DNA of 64,000 nucleotides from Desulfobacteraceae bacterium Eth-SRB1 (GCA_004193555.1 RPGP01000040.1:191127-255126); one strand, 5' to 3'. Counted from the first letter of the stretch, positions 26,489-34,880 are shown. Translations and numbers: made by a program. The notes: generated by a model from the letters alone, not told the origin.

Positions 26489-26555
26489 GGGGGACGCTGG
26501 TTACTTGTTAACTTGGGATAGTCCGGGGACGTTGTTACCTTCTGACCTTATGAAA
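26489..26555. repeat. Two adjacent GGGGAC end motifs
   Basis: GGGGGACGCTGGTTACTTG (26489) then GGGGACGTTGTTACC with CTTCTGACCTTATG (26524-26549), fragments of repeat R and a subfamily b RAYT end. Confidence 0.75.
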
Positions 26556-26565
26556 GATATTCCAT

Positions 26566-26850
26566 TTAATAAACCTCATCATGAGTTCCTATTGCTAACA
26601 GGAGTATATCATCTGCACTACCTTTTTCCGCCTTCACAAAATCAAATACAATACGCAGATCGTACCCCACGCTGCATGCCCATGAGCCTGAAAGTTTTCC
26701 CTTAAGCTTGTGGGTCTCAAGTTGAGGCGCAAATGGATTTACAACCAAAAGCCTTAACGCTTCAGCTATATCATTATCCAGGTCCGGCCGTTTTCGCATC
26801 CACCTTTTGAAAGATCTTGTAAACGCATTACTCCAGCTGAGTGCTCTCAT
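26566..26850 (-). CDS. RelE/YafQ-type toxin
   Basis: 94 residues: LSWSNAFTRSFKRWMRKRPD, then HKLKGKLSGSWACSVGYDLR and LLLAIGTHDEVY, the RelE-fold order with the usual terminal GTHDEVY. ATGA overlap with its antitoxin. Confidence 0.9.
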   Translation of the reverse strand: MRALSWSNAFTRSFKRWMRKRPDLDNDIAEALRLLVVNPFAPQLETHKLKGKLSGSWACSVGYDLRIVFDFVKAEKGSADDILLLAIGTHDEVY

Positions 26851-27059
26851 TGGGCAATCTCTCGAATAAGATCATCCACTGTGCCCCGCCTGACTTCACC
26901 GCGGGCATATTCTTCCCGCGCTTCCTTAATAGTTTGCGCAAGCTGTTCTCTTCGTTCCTCTGTCAAGCGACGTTTGACAATTTCGACAATGGACTCTCTT
27001 TGATCTTCTGGAAAAGATTCTATGATGTCCAAAGCTTCATCAAAAGTTGCAGTTTGCAT
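26847..27059 (-). CDS. Antitoxin of RelE-type toxin
   Basis: 70 residues: MQTATFDEALDIIESFPEDQ then RESIVEIVKRRLTEERREQL, ending in a helical toxin-binding tail. Paired by a 4-base overlap. Confidence 0.83.
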   Translation of the reverse strand: MQTATFDEALDIIESFPEDQRESIVEIVKRRLTEERREQLAQTIKEAREEYARGEVRRGTVDDLIREIAQ

Positions 27060-27327
27060 TACGCCACCTCTCTATTCTCTTTTTTTTCATGAAATTTATT
27101 GAAAAAACATAGGGGTCACCCATTAAAGGGCCTGTCAAGAAAAAAAACACCTCTCCCTTAAAAAAAATACATCCTTTTTTGCTTGTCCTCTTACTTTCGC
27201 CACAGCACAGCCCCTGGTCCACTCGGACCCCAGAAAATCTTCAGTGCCATACCGTGTTCAATTGGATGTATTAGAAATCTTATGGTTATTAGCCAACCCC
27301 TTACAGACTCACGGTATACATGATCCT
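27060..27327. other. Intergenic, no gene identified
   Basis: Low-complexity A/C-rich tracts; nothing recognised. The sequence just upstream of the antitoxin (TACGCCACCTCTCTATTCTC) recurs at 35415. Confidence 0.4.
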
Positions 27328-27489
27328 GGGGGACGCTGGTTACTTGTTAACTTGTTTTAACTAAATCCCATAAATGTTGATTTCCGTCAATTAGTTTTAT
27401 TGGACAGGATTTACGGGATTTTACAGGATATTTTATTTTCATAACTTTCCTGACGAAAGTGATGAAGAATAATCCGCCAGGGGCGGAAA
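27328..27489. repeat. Repeat R copy
   Basis: GGGGGACGCTGGTTACTTG to hairpin 1 (TTTTCATAACTTTC / GAAAGTGATGAA) and hairpin 2 (CCGCCAGGGGCGG). Nearly the same as 24059-24228. Confidence 0.9.
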
Positions 27490-27520
27490 GAATCATGCAG
27501 GCCTCATTGTTCATGTCTAA

Positions 27521-27898
27521 TTATACTTTTTCAGGTTTTCTATACTTCCTTTTTACATCTACACCATTTGTGCCGATGTTGATGAGGAGGCCTATTTCTT
27601 TTTTAAGGCCATTTAAGTAATTTACCAATTGGACCTCATGGGCTTTGCTTAGATTTTCCACAGATTTGAGTTCAATTACTACCGCATCCTCTACAAAAAT
27701 ATCAATCGTGAAGTCTCCGATTACAATATCGTTATAGTAAACTTTTAGCGCTTTTTCAGACTCCACTTTTAACCCGACTTTTTTGAGTTCAATCAACAGG
27801 GCTTTGTGGTAAATGCTTTCCAGAAAGCCAAAGCCAAGGGTATTGAATACCTTGTATGCTGCGCCGATTATTTTGTGAGTGATATCTTCTTTTTTCAT
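27521..27898 (-). CDS. GxxExxY-family protein
   Basis: About 125 residues from MKKEDITHKIIGAAYKVFNT. The defining GxxExxY is GFGFLESIY, followed by TIDIFVEDAVVIELKSVENL, a PD-(D/E)XK-like core. Function unknown. The start at 27898 is preferred because upstream codons are repeat-derived. A paralogue is at 61368-61730. Confidence 0.88.
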   Translation of the reverse strand: MKKEDITHKIIGAAYKVFNTLGFGFLESIYHKALLIELKKVGLKVESEKALKVYYNDIVIGDFTIDIFVEDAVVIELKSVENLSKAHEVQLVNYLNGLKKEIGLLINIGTNGVDVKRKYRKPEKV

Positions 27899-27955
27899 TT
27901 GGTTATTGATTTGGACAGGATTCACTGGATTTTACAGGATTTTGTTTTGGCTTCA

Positions 27956-28333
27956 TTACAAATGACTTATAACTTCATCAATAAAATCAAACAGATCTGG
28001 CAACGCAGCTTCATAGATTGTTCCATCGCTTAAATGTTTATGCTCATTGAAACCTAATGCAGGCCTGTGCGCGGCATTATCGTACCTGAAAATCAGTCGA
28101 CCAGTTCTATCCTGATATTGATAAGCATAACTCACTCTGTTTATTCTATATTTAGCATCAAAGTACTCTTTGATATGTAAAACAGATTGGTTAATCAAAA
28201 CAACTTTTACATTTAAAATTGCTTGCTTGTTAGCGCGTATTTCTTCTCTAATATCAATAGAATCCGCATAGCCATAATTCTCAATCTTTTGTATGCCTTT
28301 ACGAAAACGATTTAGATATTCATTAAGTAACAT
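27956..28333 (-). CDS. tumE: TumE-family toxin (DUF6516-like)
   Basis: About 125 residues with SYAYQYQDRTGRLIFRYDNA and HKHLSDGTIYEA, the TumE core (aromatic strand, RxDNA, HKH). ATG at 28333 overlaps the antitoxin end. Confidence 0.82.
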   Translation of the reverse strand: MLLNEYLNRFRKGIQKIENYGYADSIDIREEIRANKQAILNVKVVLINQSVLHIKEYFDAKYRINRVSYAYQYQDRTGRLIFRYDNAAHRPALGFNEHKHLSDGTIYEAALPDLFDFIDEVISHL

Positions 28334-28616
28334 TTTCAATGCTTTTTAGGGTAAAAAGGCGTTCATTTAATCGTAAAGCTAACTGATACTCACCAGACCA
28401 TTCTACATATTCCATATCTTGACCTTTTAGATCTTCAGCACTCCATTCAGCAATAAATTTATCCGATGAAACATTATATTTTTTTTCAAATTTTTTGAGT
28501 CGTTTCTTTGCAAGACTAAGACTGTATTGCAAACGCCTCTCTTCAGTTTCCAATGCTTCAAATAATATACTGGCTGTCTTGCCAGGCTCATTTGTTTTTA
28601 AAATTATTTTGCTCAT
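28323..28616 (-). CDS. tumA: TumA-like antitoxin
   Basis: 97 residues from MSKIILKTNEPGKTASILFE, with a helical body (LSLAKKRLKKFEKKYNVSSD) and VEWSGEYQLALRL. The start at 28616 has GGGAG upstream. Confidence 0.8.
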   Translation of the reverse strand: MSKIILKTNEPGKTASILFEALETEERRLQYSLSLAKKRLKKFEKKYNVSSDKFIAEWSAEDLKGQDMEYVEWSGEYQLALRLNERLFTLKSIENVT

Positions 28617-28819
28617 CTTTGCTCCCTTTTTGTTAGGTAAGGATTTCAGCAAATTTTATTTTCTTATTTTGACAGGATTTACAGGATTGACTGGATTATT
28701 TTTTAGGAAAACCTATGAACAACACAATAAAAATACAAGCTTTTTTATTGTACCAAATGCTATAACACCTGCAGTTTATAATAACTATCCTGCTTATCCT
28801 ATTATCCTGTTTGAAAAAG

Positions 28820-28993
28820 TTATTTCTCCATATCATAAAACTCTTTCTTCAAGATATTGCTCAAATCAAATTTTTTGATGATCTTTTTGATATTCTTTGC
28901 TGTATTTTCTTTTTCATAGGGATTTATCATTTCCTGTATGCTCTGTCTGAACTCAGGAAAAAGTGCTTTCTTGCTTGAATAATTGTAACGAAG
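28820..28993 (-). pseudogene. C-terminal remnant of NeuC/LegG-like UDP-GlcNAc 2-epimerase
   Basis: The minus strand reads YNYSSKKALFPEFRQSIQEM, then INPYEKENTAKNIKKIIKKF, with a stop at 28820-28822. This resembles the end of hydrolysing UDP-GlcNAc 2-epimerases (FR-S-..NPYG.G.A..I). The body is cut at the GGGGACGTTGTTACC motif at 28996. It fits the LegB/LegC pathway as a lost member. Confidence 0.65.
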
Positions 28994-28995
28994 TT

Positions 28996-29215
28996 GGGGA
29001 CGTTGTTACCTTCTGACCTTATCGCAGATACTCTAACAGTTTTTTATCATTATCAAGCAATTTTTCCCCTCGTTCTATGGGAAAAATGGGTCATTGGTTT
29101 ATTGGTTTATTTTATCTGGACCCCGGTTGAATGGTTTTCAAATTCAAGAGGGCAAGCAGGATCCGGTGTAATTTTGAGTTTTAAGTTTTGAGTTTTGAAT
29201 GAAAAAACGAATTTA
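28996..29215. repeat. RAYT subfamily b end plus GTTGAAT palindrome
   Basis: GGGGACGTTGTTACC with a LLEYLR-stop remnant (28996-29080), then GACCCCGGTTGAATGG with ATTCAAGAGGGCAAGCAGG (29118-29160), similar to 18430-18470. Confidence 0.75.
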
Positions 29216-29614
29216 TTATTGGACAGGATTTACTGGATTATTTGGATTGTTTTTTTGCTGCGTCTTCCGGACACGAAATTTCGTTCTTAATGCAATGACA
29301 ATGGCTCCGGATTCCAAATCCCGGCTATGACGATCAAGTACATCGCGCAAAAGCACTATTCTCTCAGATCGTGGCAGATTCTCCAAACGTAAGACACCAC
29401 AATGTGACTTCCCTTGCCGCCAGATCATTTCCTCAAAATCGTTGTCTGTCGTAACAAAAATCCTACGGTCTCTCGCAGCCCAGCTCAAGATCTTATCATC
29501 ACTCATTCTTGGATCGGTTTGACTGACCTCTGCCACATTATGCCCTCGTTCAAGCAACCAACGAGCTACAGCTCCACTCGCGTTAACATCTAACAAGAAA
29601 TCCATAAGAATCAT
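29216..29614 (-). CDS. DUF5615 PIN-like toxin
   Basis: About 130 residues: DFLLDVNASGAVARWLLERG, DPRMSDDKILSWAARDRRIF, VTTDNDFEEMIW, the Mut7-C/PIN-like core. The last 11 residues (NNPNNPVNPVQ) are translated ACAGGATT repeat. Start either 29614 or the Met three codons in. Confidence 0.87.
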   Translation of the reverse strand: MILMDFLLDVNASGAVARWLLERGHNVAEVSQTDPRMSDDKILSWAARDRRIFVTTDNDFEEMIWRQGKSHCGVLRLENLPRSERIVLLRDVLDRHSRDLESGAIVIALRTKFRVRKTQQKNNPNNPVNPVQ

Positions 29615-29854
29615 CTATCCCGCTGCGACTCGATCAAAAACATCTTCTCTGGCTACCATATGATGGGCATAGAGCAGTGCAGCGCGCAGGTCATCTGATT
29701 CAAGCTGAGGATAGTCTTGCAGAATTTCTTCTTCTGTAGACCCCTTTGCCAATAGCTCCAATATCATATCAACAGATATACGCAAACCTCGAATGAGAGG
29801 CTTACCACATAGAACATCTTTATTAAAGATAATACGATTAAGCAAATCTTGCAT
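29615..29854 (-). CDS. DUF433 antitoxin
   Basis: 79 residues from MQDLLNRIIFNKDVLCGKPL, with RISVDMILELLAKGSTEEEI, the DUF433 HTH. GAGGGAG lies just before this ATG. Standard DUF433-DUF5615 pair. Confidence 0.88.
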   Translation of the reverse strand: MQDLLNRIIFNKDVLCGKPLIRGLRISVDMILELLAKGSTEEEILQDYPQLESDDLRAALLYAHHMVAREDVFDRVAAG

Positions 29855-30029
29855 ATTCTCCCTCCTGTCAGTACAAAAAATAGGGTCAGGGACGGACAGC
29901 AATTGGGGACATCCTATCTAACTGCGTTATTCCAAGTCCTCGGGGACGTCCATTGCTTTATTGGTTTCTTTTATTTGGACCCCGGTTGAATAAAGTTTTG
30001 AGTTTTGAATGAAAAAACGAATTTATTAT
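29855..30029. other. Intergenic with GGGGACATCCT and GTTGAAT ends
   Basis: GGGGACATCCTATCTAACTGC at 29905 (subfamily d end) and GGACCCCGGTTGAATAAAG at 29972. No gene. Confidence 0.5.
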
Positions 30030-30030
30030 T

Positions 30031-30163
30031 AGGATTTACGGGATTTTACAGCCCCGGTTAAATGGCCAGCTTGCTGGATTTAACGGGGTAAAGATATTTT
30101 ATTTTCTTATTTTGACAGTTTCCGGAAGAAACTGTCAAAGATAAATCCGGCATGGCCGGAAAG
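30031..30163. repeat. Repeat R second half carrying a 41-bp insertion
   Basis: AGGATTTACGGGATTTTACAG, the insertion, then GATATTTTATTTTC, hairpin 1 (TTGACAGTTTC / GAAACTGTCAA), hairpin 2 (CCGGCATGGCCGG). Confidence 0.9.
30052..30092. mobile_element. 41-bp palindromic insertion
   Basis: CCCCGGTTAAAT, loop GGCCAGCTTGCTGG, ATTTAACGGGGTAAA. Uninterrupted R copies read TTACAGGATATTTT here, so the insertion is exactly between TTACAG and GATATT. Confidence 0.9.
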
Positions 30164-30239
30164 AATCATGTGAACCTCATTGATGTCTAATTAGGACGGG
30201 GATGCGGGACATCCTACTTAACTGCATTACTTTAGGGTC

Positions 30240-30332
30240 TCAAGGACACTTCCGAAAGCCCATCCCAACATGCTCAAAATGCTCGTCAAATGCAAGCCAA
30301 CCCCATGTGTCTATGAATACCAAATCAGACAT
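30240..30332 (-). pseudogene. PIN toxin N-terminal stub
   Basis: MSDLVFIDTWGWLAFDEHFE, then nonsense and a stop at 30240. The first PIN aspartate is present; the rest is lost at a repeat boundary. It overlaps the antitoxin stop (TAATG). Confidence 0.75.
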
Positions 30333-30553
30333 TACGCCGAATCTCTCCCATAGAGTTCCTCTTCTAATTCCTGCGTAGATAAAGATTTTCCCGAAAGGCA
30401 ACCTATTACATCTAAAATTGGATCATCGTCCTTTTGACTGCGACTTCTTAGAAAATCCACGAAGTCTATCACCTCCAAAACGCGAGTCTGAGGGAGTTCT
30501 CTAATTTTCCCCAAGAGTATTTCTGCAGTGTCATTGGCATGCTGCTGTATCAT
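30332..30553 (-). CDS. Orphan antitoxin (DUF2281-like)
   Basis: 73 residues: ILLGKIRELPQTRVLEVIDF and VDFLRSRSQKDDDPILDVIG. Complete, but its PIN partner survives only as a stub. Confidence 0.75.
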   Translation of the reverse strand: MIQQHANDTAEILLGKIRELPQTRVLEVIDFVDFLRSRSQKDDDPILDVIGCLSGKSLSTQELEEELYGRDSA

Positions 30554-30799
30554 CTTTTATCACCTCCCGATAGAACATAAGGGACATCCTGTGTTGTGAG
30601 TTTATAATATATTTTTCTTTGAATATCAAAAATATATTTTCTTTGAATTTGATTCTTATACTTAAGTTGTCATCAGAATACAAAAGAAATTGCATGACAA
30701 TTAGTAGTAAGAACAATTAGCCCAGTTTTAGCTTCTCCCATATCTTAACCCTATAGTTGCATAAATAACATGGCAAAATGGGTTTAAATACCGTAGGTG
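30554..30799. other. Intergenic, AT-rich
   Basis: A GGGACATCCTG at 30581 followed by AT-rich sequence (TTATAATATATTTTTC). No gene identified. Confidence 0.4.
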
Positions 30800-31125
30800 G
30801 GGACGTTGCTACTAACTGCATTACTTCAGCACCTCCCACATTCCTTCGTAACTGTCAAGCAGTTTCCTGCCTTTTTCCGCGCACCTTCCCGCTGTTACAG
30901 AAGATCTCTGGTGTCACATCTTGATTAGCACCCTGGGGGACACTGGTAGTTTTGTTAGTTTGCCATCTTTTATAACGGTGATGGTAAATTCTCATACCAG
31001 TTAAATAAAAGCAGGATCGGATTTAACGGCACAAGAGAACTTTTTTTCCTTTTTTAGCTGCATGATGAATGCTCACCCTCTTAATCCCTAAAATTCTCGC
31101 AACATCTGTTGCTTTATGTTTAGTA
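30800..31125 (-). pseudogene. RAYT 3' remnants (subfamilies d and e)
   Basis: 30800-30900 codes for CAEKGRKLLDSYEGMWEVLK-stop with GGGGACGTTGC beyond it. 31035-31120 codes for KHKATDVARILGIKRVSIHH then AAKKGKK, a different DnaA-like HTH end. Between them lies a CCAGTTAAAT...ATTTAACGG palindrome (30997-31030). Confidence 0.7.
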
Positions 31126-31129
31126 TTGG

Positions 31130-31310
31130 ACAGGATTTACAGGATTTACTGGATTTTACAGGATTTTGTTTTGTTATTTTTTCCCCTGCCCGGACGGCAG
31201 GCAAGATTCACAGGATTATTTGGATTATTTTTTTGTATTTGAAATTTCGGAAGAAATTCCAAATGAACAATCGGCTGCGCCGAAAAAAGAATACTCTGAG
31301 TTAGCGTGGC
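31130..31310. repeat. Repeat R second half, stem variant
   Basis: ACAGGATTT blocks, a CCTGCCCGGACGGCAGG insert, then hairpin 1 with arms ATTTGAAATTTC and GAAATTCCAAAT and hairpin 2 TCGGCTGCGCCGA. A third pairing sequence for the same structure. Confidence 0.85.
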
Positions 31311-31321
31311 ATAGGAGCGAT

Positions 31322-31678
31322 TCAGCCTTTCAGTTTATCTTCAAATTTCTCGCTGATCCTGTTCAACACATCACCAACAGATGTTTCTGTTGATTCAAAT
31401 ACTTCATTACCAGCAGTATGTTTATGATGCGGAGAAGTCGAAATACCCGGCCAATGATTTGCATTATCCCAACGACAGATTAGATTTCCAGAGGTATCTG
31501 TCCAATGATAGGCATACTTTCTCTCTTTGTTTTCAAAAACATATTCTTTTATGAAGAGCTTCGAGTCGTTCGTGAGTGTTAATTGCGCCTTAAACCGAAG
31601 CATCTCTCCTTCCCGCTCATACAGGGAAATATGGAAAGATTTAATAAAACGTTCGTACCTGGCGATTAGATCAAGCAT
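31322..31678 (-). CDS. tumE: TumE-family toxin
   Basis: 118 residues from MLDLIARYERFIKSFHISLY, with KYAYHWTDTSGNLICRWDNA and SPHHKHTAGNEVFE. The start at 31678 overlaps the antitoxin stop by eight bases. Confidence 0.85.
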   Translation of the reverse strand: MLDLIARYERFIKSFHISLYEREGEMLRFKAQLTLTNDSKLFIKEYVFENKERKYAYHWTDTSGNLICRWDNANHWPGISTSPHHKHTAGNEVFESTETSVGDVLNRISEKFEDKLKG

Positions 31679-31985
31679 ATTCCAATTCCCGTTTTTGTCT
31701 CGCAAGTCTATCAATCGCCTCTTTTGCAAAGCGCCAGTCTAAGTAATCGTCATCTTCTGTAAACACCTCTTCATTTTGCAAGCCTTCAACTTTTGCCTGA
31801 AATGCCTTAAAGGGCATATGATATTTGGCCTCAAAACGCTTGTTCTCCGCCTCATATTTTTCAATTCTGGCCATAAGCATAAGCAAAACCTGATTTTTCA
31901 CAAAGGATTTCAAATCCTTAAAACCAAACTGAGTAACGATTGACTCCGACCTTTCTGCAAATTTTATATCTAAAGAAGTATCCAT
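31671..31985 (-). CDS. tumA: TumA-like antitoxin
   Basis: 104 residues: RSESIVTQFGFKDLKSFVKN, a helical coil (LLMLMARIEKYEAENKRFEA) and DYLDWRFAKEAIDRL. Same design as the other two TumA proteins here. Confidence 0.82.
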   Translation of the reverse strand: MDTSLDIKFAERSESIVTQFGFKDLKSFVKNQVLLMLMARIEKYEAENKRFEAKYHMPFKAFQAKVEGLQNEEVFTEDDDYLDWRFAKEAIDRLARQKRELEYA

Positions 31986-32036
31986 TTTATCTTCTCCCCT
32001 AAACGCTTTATACCTTATTTTTTAGACACCCTGGGG

Positions 32037-32282
32037 GACGCTGGTAGTTTTGTTAGGGTGCCAGTCACCATAGGGGACGTTGTTACCTTCTGACCTTATC
32101 GCAGATACTCTAACAGTTTTTTATCATTGTCAACCAGTTTTCCCCTCTCTCTATGCACCTGCTAACACTTTTATCACTCAGTCTTAACTCTGACGCTATT
32201 TTTGCTCCACTATGCCTTAACTCTATCGCTGCCAAATAGCTGATGATTGCCCTGGCATTGCTAATATCCTTTTTGCGCTTAA
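32037..32282 (-). pseudogene. RAYT 3' remnant (subfamily b)
   Basis: GGGGACGCTGGTAG at 32036 and GGGGACGTTGTTACC at 32073, then the code for ISNARAIISYLAAIELRHSG, KIASELRLSDKSVSRCIERG. A small frame change near the end separates the terminal LLEYLR. It stops at about 32282 at another GGGGACGTTGG. Confidence 0.8.
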
Positions 32283-32325
32283 GGGGACGTTGGCACTTTG
32301 TCACTTTATTAGACAGGATTTACAG

Positions 32326-32378
32326 CCCTGGTTAAATTCGCCTACGGCTGACCGCAAAGCGGTATTTAACGGGGTAAA
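32326..32378. mobile_element. 53-bp palindromic insertion
   Basis: CCCTGGTTAAAT, a loop containing GCCTACGGCTGACCGCAAAGC, then ATTTAACGGGGTAAA. It follows ATTTACAG and precedes GATTTTTT, the same junction as 30052 and 36206 but with a different loop. Confidence 0.85.
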
Positions 32379-32420
32379 GATTTTTTGTTAAAACAAAGGG
32401 AACAAGGGCTTATTTTCTGT

Positions 32421-32816
32421 TTACCAGATAGTAGCAACTTTTTTGGATTGTCTTAATTTCTTGTCAGCAGTAATTAGTTTGGCGTTTTCGATAATTGAAG
32501 TTGCAGCGATGATTCTATCAGCAGGATCCTTGTTGTTGTCAGAAAACAAATCAGTGGAAAGTTCCGCTATTTCCGGCGTAATTCCCAGAAAAACATATTC
32601 GTCGGATTCTAATACCAGTTTTATGAATTCCAGGTATTCGATATCTATACTGAGTCTTCCTTTGTGCATCAGCATTGCTATTTCCCACAGCGAGATTTCA
32701 CAAAATATTATTCCATCCGAATTATTGGCAGATGAAATGGCTTTTTCTGCTTTTTTGGAGAGCATCTCTGGTTTCAAAGCATTCCAAATGATTATGTGCG
32801 TATCTACAACAATCAT
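32421..32816 (-). CDS. VapC-like PIN toxin
   Basis: 131 residues from MIVVDTHIIIWNALKPEMLS, with ISLWEIAMLMHKGRLS, DPADRIIAATS and LITADKKLRQ, the PhoH/VapC-type PIN order. The start at 32816 gives an ATGA overlap. Confidence 0.92.
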   Translation of the reverse strand: MIVVDTHIIIWNALKPEMLSKKAEKAISSANNSDGIIFCEISLWEIAMLMHKGRLSIDIEYLEFIKLVLESDEYVFLGITPEIAELSTDLFSDNNKDPADRIIAATSIIENAKLITADKKLRQSKKVATIW

Positions 32817-33043
32817 TTCATAGCCTCCCACTCTTCATCAATTGGGGATAGGATATCACCAATAGTGGCATTCTTGCCCAGTTTCAGCAAAAATTCTCTT
32901 GACTTCTCCCTCTTATCTTCCACAGGGACAAGTCTCGCCATTTCATGACCGCGTGAAGTAATTGTAACAACCTGCCCTTTCTGAACCTTTTTTAGAAATA
33001 TTGACAGATTTTCTCTCAGCGTACTGACACCTATTTTTTCCAT
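32813..33043 (-). CDS. Phd/YefM antitoxin
   Basis: 76 residues: GVSTLRENLSIFLKKVQKGQ, VVTITSRGHEMARLVPVED. Typical prevent-host-death fold. AAAAATATGG start context. Confidence 0.92.
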   Translation of the reverse strand: MEKIGVSTLRENLSIFLKKVQKGQVVTITSRGHEMARLVPVEDKREKSREFLLKLGKNATIGDILSPIDEEWEAMK

Positions 33044-33137
33044 ATTTTTGTTACCCCCATTTTTTGTACAAATTAATCGTACAAGTCAATCCAAGGGAAA
33101 TCAATGTTTTTTTACTTTTTCTGATCGGAATGCCGGG

Positions 33138-33802
33138 ATGGGGGACGCTGGTTACTTATAAGACATAGGGGACGTTGTTACCTTCTGACCTTATTGCAGA
33201 TACTCTAACAGTTCTTTATTATTGTCAACCAGTATTTTTCCTCTCTCTATGCACCTGCTAACACTTTTCTCACTCAGCTTTAGCTCTAACGCTATTTTTG
33301 CTCCAGTATGCCTTAACTCTATCGCTGCCAAATAGCTGATGATTGCCCTGGCATTGCTAATATCCTTTTTGCGCTTAGATGATATCAAATCCTTGAGATC
33401 TATGTTTTTGTCTTTACTTACTCTTTTTATCAATTGCTTTGAAGAAATCAGGGGGTTAATGCTTCGTTCGTGAAGTTGGTTTGACCTTTTCAATGCCTGA
33501 ACAACAAAATCTCCACTCCCCAAAATTCTTGCATCACCCTTCTCGCGCTCTTCATTTTTCTGCCCTAACAACACTGCCTTGTCACCACCAGCGCTTCGCA
33601 TCAGGCCACCACCTTGCAAATCTGTTCGCCTGCCCTGCTTTATTCCTTTTTCTACAAACCGGCGGTATTTTCGACGGGCTTCTTTTAAATTTTCTCCAAA
33701 ATGTTTGAGGACATCTTCGATGGTTTTTTCAGCCAAAGACTTATTTTTGACCCCTGTACGATCTTCCGCACCTACCCCAGAGGAATGGCCTTCAGATTCC
33801 AC
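33138..33802 (-). pseudogene. RAYT subfamily b, C-terminal half
   Basis: 203 residues readable: KSLAEKTIEDVLKHFGENLK, RRKYRRFVEKGIKQGRRTDL, then the HTH (ISNARAIISYLAAIELRHTG) to LLEYLQ at 33191. The HUH domain is missing. It is followed by GGGGACGTTGTTACC and preceded by repeat R material. It explains the many shorter remnants of this subfamily. Confidence 0.87.
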
Positions 33803-33930
33803 AGGGCAGGCGGGGCAGGCAGGATTTACTGGATTATTTGGATTATTTTTTTGTATTTGAAATTCCCGGAAGAAATTTTAAATGAACAATCGGCTACGCC
33901 GAAAAGAAAAACTCTGGGTGGCGTGGCATG
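33757..33930. repeat. CCCAGAGGAAT palindrome and repeat R hairpins
   Basis: CCCCAGAGGAATGGCC with ATTCCACAGGGCAGGC, then hairpin 1 arms ATTTGAAATTCC / GAAATTTTAAAT and hairpin 2 TCGGCTACGCCGA. Similar arrangements are at 34715-34880 and 36115-36190. Confidence 0.75.
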
Positions 33931-33989
33931 GTTATCTATCAAAAACGTCTGCGGGCTCTGTGGGAAATTTATTTATTCTTGTTGGTCAT

Positions 33990-34229
33990 TTATCTGAGCA
34001 GATCCTCTATTTCCCCATCTGTAAATCCAAACTGGCGAAATATTCTTAAGACATAAGGAGGTGAAAATTCCCTCTCACCAATGTCAATGGGTACTACTCT
34101 CTTTTTTCCCGCAACATAACGCACGTATAGTTTGTGATCTCCCTTACCTTCTCTATAAAACTTGCAGCCACCGGATTTTAACAGTCGGATGAGTTGTTTT
34201 GCTTTCAAAGACGGCACATTTTTAGGCAT
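33990..34229 (-). CDS. hicA: HicA-like toxin
   Basis: 79 residues: SLKAKQLIRLLKSGGCKFYR, GKGDHKLYVRYVAGKKRVVP. His in GDHKLYVR is the catalytic position. Overlaps hicB. Confidence 0.86.
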   Translation of the reverse strand: MPKNVPSLKAKQLIRLLKSGGCKFYREGKGDHKLYVRYVAGKKRVVPIDIGEREFSPPYVLRIFRQFGFTDGEIEDLLR

Positions 34230-34488
34230 ACAACGCTCTCATTTCCAACGGTTCTGGAATGGCTTGCAAGCCTTCTACCTTCAAAAATTCATGCAACTCC
34301 TTTATTGACAAAGGAGCAGAATAAATATCCTCGTCAGCCTTTCGAATTTCCTCGATAGAATCTATTGCTTCTTTTAGCTTTGCTACTGCCTTTTCCTTTG
34401 TATGACCCTGTCCGACAATTCCGTTTTCTAAACATAAGGCAACCCAATATGGGCCACTTTTTCTTAATACAGTTGTATAAAAATCCAT
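34222..34488 (-). CDS. hicB: HicB-like antitoxin
   Basis: 88 residues from MDFYTTVLRKSGPYWVALCL, GIVGQGHTKEKAVAKLKEAI. CAGGAGG lies nine bases before this ATG. A MITE ends a few bases further upstream. Confidence 0.87.
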   Translation of the reverse strand: MDFYTTVLRKSGPYWVALCLENGIVGQGHTKEKAVAKLKEAIDSIEEIRKADEDIYSAPLSIKELHEFLKVEGLQAIPEPLEMRALYA

Positions 34489-34502
34489 CGTATTACCTCC
34501 TG

Positions 34503-34644
34503 GAGACCTTTGCAAAACGTCCCCTTTTACCCGATTACTGTGTCAGTCTCGAATTTCAATCCTCGAAATATTCAATATATTCCTCCGGTTGAAATTTTCG
34601 CCTTCCTTTTACTCAAACAAAATTGAACATTTTTCAAAGGTCTC
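34503..34644. mobile_element. 142-bp MITE with GAGACCTTTG ends
   Basis: Begins GAGACCTTTGCAAAACG and ends TTTTTCAAAGGTCTC, a 10-base perfect inverted repeat with a few more matches. No coding content. The ends resemble the IS remnant at 38857-39213 and the element at 44434-44488. Confidence 0.85.
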
Positions 34645-34714
34645 GAAACCTGCTTGTCGAAAATGGTCATCAAAAGTCAAAGGGACGGGGGACATTCTAT
34701 TGGTTTATTTTATT

Positions 34715-34880
34715 TAGACCCCAGTACGATGCTTCGCACCTACCCCAGAGGAATGGCCTTCAGATTCCACAGGACAGGCGGGGCAGGCAGGATTTACTGG
34801 ATTATCAGGATATTTTTTTGTATTTGAAATTCCCGGAAGAAATTTCAAATGAATAATCGGCTACGCCGAAAAGAGAAACT
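34715..34880. repeat. CCCAGAGGAAT palindrome and repeat R hairpins
   Basis: GACCCCAGTACGATGC, CCCCAGAGGAAT...ATTCCACAGG, the ACAGGATT block, hairpin 1 (ATTTGAAATTCC / GAAATTTCAAAT) and hairpin 2 (TCGGCTACGCCGA). Confidence 0.8.

Noticed and set aside
30531-30716. Small hydrophobic minus-strand frame upstream of the orphan antitoxin
   Set aside because: AT-rich sequence, no clear ribosome site, and it overlaps the antitoxin start; probably chance.
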